Shown piece by piece: positions 19,002-26,386 of a stretch of DNA of 64,000 bases (the stretch's first letter is position 1; the number at the start of each line of letters is the position of its first letter). This DNA comes from Cellulomonas sp. URHD0024 (GTDB lineage Bacteria; Actinomycetota; Actinomycetes; Actinomycetales; Cellulomonadaceae), in NCBI RefSeq assembly GCF_000426185.1, contig NZ_AUEW01000001.1, positions 496,001-560,000 of the forward strand, in the 5' to 3' direction. The notes beneath the pieces were generated by a model. That model did no database searches. It was given only the letters and a program-made list of their open reading frames with translations, and had not been told where the DNA came from. A program made the translations under genes and the position numbers.

Positions 19002-20059
19002 GGCTTGACCACGTTGAACACGGTCGTGGAGCCGGCCGTCACGGTCTGGGGTACGAAGCTGGTGGGACTCGTTCCCCAGTAGGCGCCGTACTGCGCAGGC
19101 CAACGGTTCGTCACGTCCATGAGCGCTCCCGTGATGGTCAGTGCGGTCGTGCTCGAGCCGCCGACGGAGACCGACGACTCGATCGAGACGGTCTGCCCGA
19201 CGACCGCCGCGTCCGGAACCGGGTTGCCCGCCGCGTCGACGAACCGCAGCCGCAAGGTTGCACCCGCGTCGTAGGCGAACGAGACGCTGTTGTTCAGCTG
19301 CCCTCGAGCGACGAGGCCGACGGCCTTCGTCGGTGCCGGGTTGCCCGTGAGGTCGACGTAGCCCGCGTTGGACACCTTCGCCGCGTACGTCGTGCCCGCG
19401 CCGACTGCCGGCGCCACCTGGGCGACCGCGCAGCCCGACGTGTCGGTGACGACGTTCTTGGTCTCTGAGGGCGAGGTCACCGTCACGTTGACGTCCGGCT
19501 GCGGAAGGCCCGCCGCGGTCACGACCTTGACCGCCACGTACCCGTTGTTGCCACCGATGCTGTCGTCCTTGCGCGGCGCCAGTGCCGCGCTGGTCCGCAC
19601 CGGCTTGGCCGGCTTCATGTTCGGCCACGTGACCGAGACGATGACCTTCAGCGTCGGATAGCTGACCAGGCCGCCGCCGTCGCACGGGGTCGAGGCGCCG
19701 CCGGTGATGTTCCACGCGACGGTACGGGTGACGGTGTACTTCTGCCCGTCGACGAGCAGTGGCTGCCCCGCGGTCTGGCCGGGCAGGGGATGAGGGTTGA
19801 CCTGCGTGCCGGCGTCCGCGACGAGCTGCGGCTGGAGGCTGTCCCGCGTGAACTGCTCGCGGACCATGTCGATCTCGCGGGCGGCGAGGTTCGCCGCGGC
19901 GACGCGGTTCCTGTTGCTCACGCCCTGCGCCTGAGAGTTCATGATGACGCCGATGATCGCGATCGACATCATGCCGAGGATCACCATCGCCACGACGAGC
20001 TCGATCAGCGAGAAGCCGCCATCGGCCTTCGTCGCACGACGGGCCAGCGATCTCGACAC
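18998..20059 (-). CDS. PilV-like minor prepilin with Ig/carboxypeptidase-regulatory-like repeats
   Basis: A 353-aa prepilin-like protein. Cleavage is predicted at Gly15, before FSLIELVVAMVILGMM with Glu at +5. The extracellular part contains two beta-sandwich-like stretches of the kind found in Ig-like or carboxypeptidase-regulatory-like domains (PDVNVTVTSPSETKNVV and AGNPVPDAAVVGQTV). GTG 20059 has GGAGG six bases upstream. It is the first gene of the minor pilin-pilD group; it lies just after the pilA terminator and has no sigma-28-like promoter of its own, so expression may be read-through from pilA. Confidence 0.78.
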   Translation of the reverse strand: MSRSLARRATKADGGFSLIELVVAMVILGMMSIAIIGVIMNSQAQGVSNRNRVAAANLAAREIDMVREQFTRDSLQPQLVADAGTQVNPHPLPGQTAGQPLLVDGQKYTVTRTVAWNITGGASTPCDGGGLVSYPTLKVIVSVTWPNMKPAKPVRTSAALAPRKDDSIGGNNGYVAVKVVTAAGLPQPDVNVTVTSPSETKNVVTDTSGCAVAQVAPAVGAGTTYAAKVSNAGYVDLTGNPAPTKAVGLVARGQLNNSVSFAYDAGATLRLRFVDAAGNPVPDAAVVGQTVSIESSVSVGGSSTTALTITGALMDVTNRWPAQYGAYWGTSPTSFVPQTVTAGSTTVFNVVKP

Positions 20060-20145
20060 GTGGATCCTCCGTGGTTCTCGGGAGCTGGGCGGCAGTGCGG
20101 CGAGAGTGCAGTCGCCGCAGGGTGGGTGGGACCTGCGAAGGGGGC

Positions 20146-20176
20146 GACCCCCGGCGGACGATGTCCGCCGAGGGTC
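20146..20176 (-). terminator. Hairpin terminator after pilA
   Basis: GACCC-C-CGGCGGAC and GTCCGCCG-A-GGGTC pair with one mismatch around a GAT loop. The hairpin starts 16 bases after the pilA stop on the minus strand. As it has no U-run it may attenuate rather than fully stop transcription into the minor pilin genes. Confidence 0.75.
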
Positions 20177-20191
20177 ACCCCACTACAGCGA

Positions 20192-20635
20192 TCAGGAGCA
20201 GTTGTTGCTCTTGCTCAGGCCGTTCGGGCCGTAGCTCCAGACGGAGGCACCGGCGATCGACGGCGACGGGTCGACCGAGACGCAGAAGGAGGTGCCGCTC
20301 GTGATGGCGAGGAAGGTCGCCGCGGTGTTCTTGCCGGACAGCTTGCCGCTGGCCTCGACCACCGGCGTGCCGCCGGGAGAGGTGAGGGTCCAGGCCGGAG
20401 CCGTGCCGCCCAGCGTCAGGGTCGCCGTGCCGTCGACGTAGTACGTGAGGATCTCCTTGCCGATGATCGTCACGTCGGACTTGGCGGCGGTCTCAGCAGC
20501 CTTCTTGCGCTGGTTCAGGAAGACCGGGACGGCGATCGCGGCGAGGATGCCGATGATGATCATGACGACGAGGAGCTCGATAAGGGTGAAGCCCTTGTCC
20601 TTCTCCTCGATGGACTTGCGGATGCGAGCAATCAT
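20192..20635 (-). CDS. pilA: Major type IV pilin
   Basis: A 147-aa type IVa prepilin. The basic leader ends at Gly15; the mature protein starts FTLIELLVVMIIIGILAAIA with the invariant Glu at +5, followed by the amphipathic helix. Two cysteines near the C-terminus (FCVSV and NNCS) would form the usual pilin disulfide loop. It is monocistronic between a sigma-28-like promoter with a 79-base leader and a strong hairpin, as expected for an abundant structural subunit. Confidence 0.93.
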   Translation of the reverse strand: MIARIRKSIEEKDKGFTLIELLVVMIIIGILAAIAVPVFLNQRKKAAETAAKSDVTIIGKEILTYYVDGTATLTLGGTAPAWTLTSPGGTPVVEASGKLSGKNTAATFLAITSGTSFCVSVDPSPSIAGASVWSYGPNGLSKSNNCS

Positions 20636-20714
20636 GGTGAGCTCCCCTAGAGGTCAAGTACAGATGGTCAGTTTCACAGCCAGTCCGGCTCAGCCGGTTC
20701 GGTCCTACGTGTCA

Positions 20715-20743
20715 TGCATCGACCCCGACGGGCGGGACCTTGA
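20715..20743 (-). promoter_or_regulatory. Sigma-28 (FliA/WhiG)-like promoter of pilA
   Basis: Minus strand: TCAAG, 16-base spacer, TCGATG. It lies between pilC and pilA, 79 bases from the pilA start codon. It has the same spacing as the pilM, pilT and pilB promoters; its -10 core departs by one base (T for C). Confidence 0.6.
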
Positions 20744-20799
20744 GCGGAAAGTTCCCACTCGTCGGGATTCACTCGCTCGGAGCAATCCCGGGCAGAACG

Positions 20800-22032
20800 T
20801 CAGTTGATGAGGTTGAAGACGCCGAAGATCGGCATGTACATGGCAATGACCATGGAGCCCACGATCGCGCCGATGACGACGATCATGAGGGGCTCGATCA
20901 GGCTCGTGAGCTGCTCGGTGGTCGACTCGACCTCTTCGTCGTAGAAGTCCGCGACCTTCGCCAGCATCGTGTCCAGGGCGCCGGTGTCCTCACCGACGGC
21001 CATCATCTGCACCACCATCGGCGGGAACACCGGATGCTGGGACAACGGCCCGGCCAGGGACTCTCCTCGTCGGACGGACTCCTGCACGGCCTTGGCGGCC
21101 TTTTCAATCACGAGGTTCCCGCTCGTCTCCCCCACGATGTCGAGCGCCTGCAGCAGCGGGACGCCGGCGTGGATCATCGTGCCGAAGTTACGGGTGAACC
21201 GCGAGACCGCAATCTTTCGGAACAATTGCCCGAATACGGGCAGCTTGAGCTTCCACGGGTCCAGCTTCTCGCGGATCCCGCGGTCGTTCTTGTGCTTGCC
21301 CCACCAGATGGAGAAGATGATCAGCGCGACAATGAGGGGCAGGATGGTGATCTTCAGCGCCTGCGACATCCACATGAGGATCTGCGTGGGCAGCGGAAGC
21401 TTTCCACCAAGATCGTCGAACATGTGCGCAAAGACGGGGACGATGAACAGGAGCATTCCTGTGGTCGCCAGGATCGCGATGACGAAGACGACGATCGGGT
21501 AGGTCATCGCGGACTTGATCTTCCCGCGCAGCTTGACCTCGGCCTCGAAGTTGTTCGCCACGGAGATCAGGGTCTCGTCGAGGAAGCCGCCGACCTCGCC
21601 CGCCTTCACCATGTTGATCATGAGCGGCGGGAAGACGTCGGCGTGCTTGCCGAGCGCCGTCGAGAACGCGGTGCCGACCTCGACGTCGGAGCGCACCTGG
21701 GCGACGACCTTGGCGAGCGCCTTCGACTCCGTCTGGTCGGCGAGGATCGTGAGCGCACGCAGCAGCGAGAGGCCGGCGTCGATCATCGTCGACAGCTGCC
21801 GCGACATGATCGCGAGGTCCTTGAGCGTGATCTTGTTGCCGCCGAAACCGGGGATGTTGATCTCGGTGTTGAAGCCGCCCGTGCTGACCTCGGAGATCGA
21901 GACGGCCGCGAGGCCCATCTCCCGGAGCCGGTTCGCGACCGCCGCCTGGTTGCTCGCCTCGACGCGGCCCTTGACGAGCTTGCCCTCCTTGTTCCGGACG
22001 GCGTACTCGTACGTCTTCGTCGCGCCGGCCAT
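20800..22032 (-). CDS. pilC: Type IV pilus inner-membrane platform protein PilC
   Basis: A 410-aa polytopic protein with two T2SF/GspF domains, each ending in a TM hairpin. The N-terminus (TYEYAVRNKEGKLVKGRVEASNQAAVANRLREMGL) is the cytoplasmic GspF start, and GEVGG/LDETL and GEDTG/LDTML are the repeated domain motifs. PilC couples the PilB and PilT ATPases to pilin insertion and removal. It overlaps pilT by one base (TGATG). Confidence 0.95.
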   Translation of the reverse strand: MAGATKTYEYAVRNKEGKLVKGRVEASNQAAVANRLREMGLAAVSISEVSTGGFNTEINIPGFGGNKITLKDLAIMSRQLSTMIDAGLSLLRALTILADQTESKALAKVVAQVRSDVEVGTAFSTALGKHADVFPPLMINMVKAGEVGGFLDETLISVANNFEAEVKLRGKIKSAMTYPIVVFVIAILATTGMLLFIVPVFAHMFDDLGGKLPLPTQILMWMSQALKITILPLIVALIIFSIWWGKHKNDRGIREKLDPWKLKLPVFGQLFRKIAVSRFTRNFGTMIHAGVPLLQALDIVGETSGNLVIEKAAKAVQESVRRGESLAGPLSQHPVFPPMVVQMMAVGEDTGALDTMLAKVADFYDEEVESTTEQLTSLIEPLMIVVIGAIVGSMVIAMYMPIFGVFNLIN

Positions 22033-23612
22033 CAGAAGGCCTGGCTTCCGAACGCGCCGCCCATGGTGGCCTGGTCACCCATGCCTGCGGCGCCCTGCGA
22101 ACCGCCGGAGAAGCGGCCGGTCAGTCGGTTGAAGTCCTCCACGTGGTGGCACTTCTCCAGTCCGGTCTCGTAGCTGATCTTGCCGGTCTTGACCAGCTCG
22201 GACAGGTGCTGGTCCATGGTGTGCATGCCCTGCTTGGCGCCCGCCTGCATCGCGGAGTAGATCTGGTGCGTCTTGCCCTCGCGGATGAGGTTCCGGATGG
22301 CCGGCGTGGCGATGAGCACCTCGGTGGCGACCGCTCGGCCGGGCGCGTCGGAGCGCTTGGCCAGGGCCTGGCAGACGACGCCCTGGATCGCGCCCGCGAG
22401 CTGAGTGCGCACCTGGGCCTGCTGGTGGGCGGGGAACACGTCGATCACGCGGTCGATGGTCTGTGCCGCGTCCTGCGTGTGCAGCGTCGCGAAGACGAGG
22501 TGACCGGTCTCGGCTGCGGTCAGCGCGACCGAGATCGTCTCGAGGTCGCGCATCTCGCCGACCAGGATGATGTCCGGGTCCTGGCGGAGCACGTGCTTGA
22601 GCGCGTTCTGGAACGAGTGCGTGTCCTGTCCGACCTCGCGCTGGTTGACCACGCACTTCTTGTGGCGGTGGAGGAACTCGATCGGGTCCTCGACCGTCAT
22701 GATGTGGTCCTCGCGCGTCCGGTTCGCGAGGTCGATGATCGACGCCAGCGTCGTGGACTTGCCCGAGCCCGTCGGTCCCGTGACGAGGACCAGACCACGC
22801 GGCAGCCCCGCGAAGGTGCCGACGACCGCCGGAACTCCGAGCGCCTCGAGCGGCTTGATCTCGTAGGGGATCACGCGGAACGCGGCGCCGATGGACTCGC
22901 GCTGCTGGTAGATGTTCACGCGGAACCGTGCCAGGCCGCGCACGGCGTAGGACAGGTCGAGCTCGAGGTTCGCCTCGAACTTCTCGCGCTGCTTCTGGGT
23001 GAGGAACGAGTACAGCGTGCGCCGCAGGCCCTCAGGCTGGACCTGGGCGAAGCCGTCCAGCTGCTTCAGTGCGCCGTTGATCCGGACCATCGGGGTGGTC
23101 CCGGTCGTGAGGTGCACGTCGGAGGCGCCGCGGCGGACCATCTCGGTGAGGATCTCGTCGATCGGGAGGTCGCCCTCCTGCTGCTCCTGGCCCATGCCAC
23201 GCCGGGGGGAGCGATCGCGCCCGGGCGCCGCAGCGCGCTGCGGCGGCACCGCCGGGGCAGCCTCGAGCGGCCGCGCGGGAGCGGTGGTCTCGGCCGCAGG
23301 GGCCTGAGCGGGCATGAACACCTGCGCGGCCGGCGCTGCCGGTCCCTGGGGTCCGAACGACGTCGGTGCCTGTGGGGGTGCCGCGTGGACGGGGGGACCC
23401 GACGGTGCCGGCAGGTGCCCGACCCCGGGAGGTGCCTGGTAGCTCACGGCGTTCGCCGTGCTCTGCGACGGGATCGGCGAGTACATCGCCATACCGGCCG
23501 GAGCACCGGGTGCTCCGGGAACGGTCGGCGGACCCGGCTGCGGGCCGACCGGGCGGTAGGGAGGAAGCGCCTGCTGGGGCTCCCTCATGGGCGCCTGAAA
23601 GGACTCGCTCAC
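22032..23612 (-). CDS. pilT: Twitching motility retraction ATPase PilT with long Pro/Ala-rich N-terminal extension
   Basis: Hexameric ATPase that depolymerises the pilus. The core (about residues 150-500) has the PilT PAS-like domain, Walker A GPTGSGKST, Asp and His boxes, Walker B LVGEMRD and the PilT hallmark AIRNLIREGK. The 526-aa protein carries about 140 extra residues at the N-terminus, rich in Pro, Ala and Gly, where typical PilT proteins of about 350 aa start directly with the core. GTG 23612 was chosen because GGAGG lies six bases upstream; a longer frame to 23699 would run through the promoter. It forms a unit with pilC. Confidence 0.9.
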   Translation of the reverse strand: MSESFQAPMREPQQALPPYRPVGPQPGPPTVPGAPGAPAGMAMYSPIPSQSTANAVSYQAPPGVGHLPAPSGPPVHAAPPQAPTSFGPQGPAAPAAQVFMPAQAPAAETTAPARPLEAAPAVPPQRAAAPGRDRSPRRGMGQEQQEGDLPIDEILTEMVRRGASDVHLTTGTTPMVRINGALKQLDGFAQVQPEGLRRTLYSFLTQKQREKFEANLELDLSYAVRGLARFRVNIYQQRESIGAAFRVIPYEIKPLEALGVPAVVGTFAGLPRGLVLVTGPTGSGKSTTLASIIDLANRTREDHIMTVEDPIEFLHRHKKCVVNQREVGQDTHSFQNALKHVLRQDPDIILVGEMRDLETISVALTAAETGHLVFATLHTQDAAQTIDRVIDVFPAHQQAQVRTQLAGAIQGVVCQALAKRSDAPGRAVATEVLIATPAIRNLIREGKTHQIYSAMQAGAKQGMHTMDQHLSELVKTGKISYETGLEKCHHVEDFNRLTGRFSGGSQGAAGMGDQATMGGAFGSQAF

Positions 23613-23682
23613 GTCATTCCTCCACATTCGGCTGGCGGACAGGTCGCGCGCCAAGGTCGACGGCACGTCGGTCTCTGAGGCA

Positions 23683-23711
23683 TTCATCGGTCCCGGCAAT
23701 GCCCGACTTGA
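23683..23711 (-). promoter_or_regulatory. Sigma-28 (FliA/WhiG)-like promoter of pilT-pilC
   Basis: Minus strand: TCAAG, 16-base spacer, CCGATG. It shares the eleven bases CCTCAAGTCGG with the pilM promoter. It lies in the pilB-pilT gap, 70 bases from the pilT start. Confidence 0.65.
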
Positions 23712-23735
23712 GGCATCGGACCCAGATCTGGCGCA

Positions 23736-25409
23736 CTACGCGACGACGCGCAGGATCTCCTCGACCGACGTGTCGCCGTTCGCGACCTTCTGCCAGCCGT
23801 CGTTGCGGAGCGGGATCATGCCCTGCTGGATCGCGGTGGCCATGATGTCCGCGCTCGACGAGTGCGCGACCGCGTGGCGCTCGATGTCCTCGGTCACGCT
23901 CATGACCTCGTGCAGCGCGAGGCGTCCGCGGTAGCCCGTCCTCGAGCAGGTCACGCAGCCGACGGGGCGCATGAACTCGGGCAGCGGCTCGCCGTCGACC
24001 CAGGGGAACCTGGCCGCGAACAGCTCCTGAGGCGTCGGCACGTACGGCTCCTTGCACTTCGAGCAGAGCCTGCGCGCGAGCCGCTGGGCGACGACGCAGT
24101 CCAACGCCGACCCGACGAGGAACGGCTCGATGCCCATCTCCGTCAGACGCGTGATCGCCGAGGGCGCGTCGTTGGTGTGCAGGGTCGACAGCACGAGGTG
24201 GCCGGTGAGGGCCGCTTCGATCGCGATCTGGGCGGTCTCGTGGTCACGGATCTCACCGAGGAGGACCACGTCCGGGTCCGACCGGAGGATGGATCGCAGG
24301 GCACCGGCGAACGTCAGGCCGGCCTTCGGGTTGACCTGCACCTGGTTGATGCCGGCGAGCCGGTACTCGACCGGGTCCTCGACCGTGATGACGTTGATCT
24401 CGGGCTTCGAGACGGCATTGAGCGTCGCGTAGAGGGTGGTCGACTTGCCCGAACCGGTCGGGCCGGTCACCAGGATCATCCCGTACGGCTTCGTGTACGC
24501 CTCGCGGTAGACCTGGTAGTTCGACTCGAGGAACGACAGGTCGCGCAGGTCGAGGCTCGCCGTCGAGTTGTCCAGGATTCGCATGACGATCTTCTCGCCC
24601 CACACCGTCGGCAGCGTCGCCACGCGGAGGTCGATCTTGCGACCGTTGTGGACCACGGACATGCGGCCGTCCTGCGGCTTGCGGCGCTCGGCGATGTCGA
24701 TGTCGCTCATGATCTTCACGCGGCTGATCACACCGCTCTGGATCTGCCGGGGCGCGCGCTGGGTCTCGTGCAGCACGCCGTCGATGCGGTAGCGGACCCG
24801 CAGGTCGTGCTCCGACGGCTCGATGTGGATGTCGGAGGCGCGGTCGGTGATCGCCTGGGTGACCAGCAGGTTCACGAAGCGCACGATCGGCGCGTCGTCG
24901 TCGGCGATCTCCCCCATCTTGGAGAGGTCGGCCTGCGGCTCGGACTCGATCTCCTCGAACGCCTGCGACAGACCTTCCATCTCGTCGTCGGCGCGGCAGA
25001 ACCGGTCGATCGCACGCATGAGGTTGTCGTGGGTGGCCACGACGGAGATGACGGGCATACCAGCCATCGAGCGGACGTCGTCGACCGCCATGACGTTGCC
25101 CGGGTCGGCCGTGGCGAGCACGATCGAGCCGCCCTCCAGGGCCACCGGCAGGACCGTGTAGCGGCGGCACAGCGCGGCGGGCACCAGGCTCAGCGCCGTG
25201 CGGTCGACCGGGTAGTCGTCCAGGTCGATGAACTGCATGCCGACCTGCGCGGCGAGCGCCTTGACCAGCTGGCCCTCCGTGAGGACACCCAGCTCGACCA
25301 GGGTCCTGCCCAGCGACGAGCCGCGTGCCATCGTCTCGTCGAGCGCAGCGAGCAGCTGGCTCTCCGTCACGAGCCCTTCGTCGAGCAAGATCTCCCCGAG
25401 CTGCCTCAT
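23736..25409 (-). CDS. pilB: Type IV pilus extension ATPase PilB with MshEN-like N-terminus
   Basis: A 557-aa hexameric ATPase that drives pilus polymerisation. The N-terminus (residues 1-50) has two tandem LG-x2-L-x3-G-x6-L repeats (QLGEILLDEGLVTESQL and SLGRTLVELGVLTEGQL) typical of MshEN domains, which bind c-di-GMP in homologues. The catalytic region has Walker A GPTGSGKST, VEDPVEY, Walker B LGEIRD and STLHTNDAPSA. The zinc-binding tetracysteine (CSKC...CVTC) of PilB/GspE is intact. ATG 25409 has GGAAGG seven bases upstream; the frame extends to 25439 without a better signal. Confidence 0.95.
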   Translation of the reverse strand: MRQLGEILLDEGLVTESQLLAALDETMARGSSLGRTLVELGVLTEGQLVKALAAQVGMQFIDLDDYPVDRTALSLVPAALCRRYTVLPVALEGGSIVLATADPGNVMAVDDVRSMAGMPVISVVATHDNLMRAIDRFCRADDEMEGLSQAFEEIESEPQADLSKMGEIADDDAPIVRFVNLLVTQAITDRASDIHIEPSEHDLRVRYRIDGVLHETQRAPRQIQSGVISRVKIMSDIDIAERRKPQDGRMSVVHNGRKIDLRVATLPTVWGEKIVMRILDNSTASLDLRDLSFLESNYQVYREAYTKPYGMILVTGPTGSGKSTTLYATLNAVSKPEINVITVEDPVEYRLAGINQVQVNPKAGLTFAGALRSILRSDPDVVLLGEIRDHETAQIAIEAALTGHLVLSTLHTNDAPSAITRLTEMGIEPFLVGSALDCVVAQRLARRLCSKCKEPYVPTPQELFAARFPWVDGEPLPEFMRPVGCVTCSRTGYRGRLALHEVMSVTEDIERHAVAHSSSADIMATAIQQGMIPLRNDGWQKVANGDTSVEEILRVVA

Positions 25410-25435
25410 GCGCGTGCCTTCCGCCTCAGCCGGCA

Positions 25436-25454
25436 GCAACCACGTGTTGGTTGC
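25436..25454. other. Small inverted repeat in the pilB leader
   Basis: GCAACCA and TGGTTGC arms (7 bp) around a five-base loop lie between the predicted pilB transcription start and its ribosome-binding site. It could be an mRNA hairpin or a protein-binding site; nothing else supports a function. Confidence 0.3.
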
Positions 25455-25469
25455 CGCACCTCCGAGGGA

Positions 25470-25498
25470 AACATCGGCACGCGCGTCGACCCCCGTGA
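25470..25498 (-). promoter_or_regulatory. Sigma-28 (FliA/WhiG)-like promoter of pilB
   Basis: Minus strand: TCACG, 16-base spacer, then CCGATG preceded by G, giving GCCGATG, the closest of the four to the GCCGATAA consensus. It lies between aroE and pilB, 60 bases from the pilB start. Confidence 0.55.
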
Positions 25499-25540
25499 GT
25501 CACAGGCGTCGAAAGTTGCCCATGAGTTTGGCCACGTCGG

Positions 25541-26386
25541 TCAGCCGGCGAGCTGGTGCTCGAGCCCCGCTGCCATCGCCGCGACGGGGCCCGGCCTGCC
25601 GGTCATCAGCCGGACCTGCTCGGCGGCCTGGTGCAGGAGCATCCGCTCCCCCCCGACCACGACTCCCCCGGCTGCCTCCCACGCGGCGGACAGCGCCGTC
25701 GGTCGCGGGTCGTACGCCACGTCCAGCAGCACGCCCTCGATCGCACCGGCCAGGTCGTCGGCCAGGGCGTCGGCACCGTGCGGGGGCAGGGTCGACACGA
25801 CGACGTCCGCACGCACGATCTCGGCGGCTGCGGCGTCCAGCGGACGGAAGACGGGAGTGACCCCCATCCGGTGCGCGGCGCGCATGAGCCCGCCTGCGCG
25901 GGACAACGCCCGGACATACACGACCGGAGACGAGCAGCCCAGCTGAGCGAGAGCCGCGAGCGTCGACGACGCCGTCGCACCCGCTCCGAGGACTGCTGCG
26001 GTCGCGACGGCCCGGTCGTGCAGACCCTCACGGAGCGCCTCGACGAGCCCGTGGACGTCCGTGTTGGCGCCCACGAGCACCCGCGAGCCACCGGCGCCCT
26101 GGAACAGGACGGTGTTGACGGCGCCGACCACCTGGGCCAGCGGCTCGACGTGGTCGAGCAGCGGGATCACGGTCTGCTTGAGCGGCATGGTCAGGCTCAG
26201 CCCCGCCCACGCGGCGTCGAGGCCTGCGACGAAGCTCGGCAGCTCGTCCTCGGTCACGTCGAAGGCGTCGTACCGCCACTCGTCGAGACCCAGAGCCGCA
26301 TAGGCAGCGCGGTGCAGGGTCGGCGACAGCGAGTGCGCGACCGGGTGCCCCAGGACCGCCGCCCGCCGCGGAGCGGTAGCCGTCAC
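25541..26386 (-). CDS. aroE: Shikimate dehydrogenase
   Basis: NADP-dependent reduction of 3-dehydroshikimate to shikimate. The 281-aa protein has the substrate motif SLSPTLH (near residue 19), the catalytic lysine in MPLKQ, the NTDVHG aspartate, a nucleotide-binding LGAGATASS segment and a C-terminal HQAAEQVRLMTG. The GTG start overlaps the mltG stop (GTGA). It ends the ruvX-mltG-aroE unit immediately before the pilus island. Confidence 0.95.
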   Translation of the reverse strand: MTATAPRRAAVLGHPVAHSLSPTLHRAAYAALGLDEWRYDAFDVTEDELPSFVAGLDAAWAGLSLTMPLKQTVIPLLDHVEPLAQVVGAVNTVLFQGAGGSRVLVGANTDVHGLVEALREGLHDRAVATAAVLGAGATASSTLAALAQLGCSSPVVYVRALSRAGGLMRAAHRMGVTPVFRPLDAAAAEIVRADVVVSTLPPHGADALADDLAGAIEGVLLDVAYDPRPTALSAAWEAAGGVVVGGERMLLHQAAEQVRLMTGRPGPVAAMAAGLEHQLAG

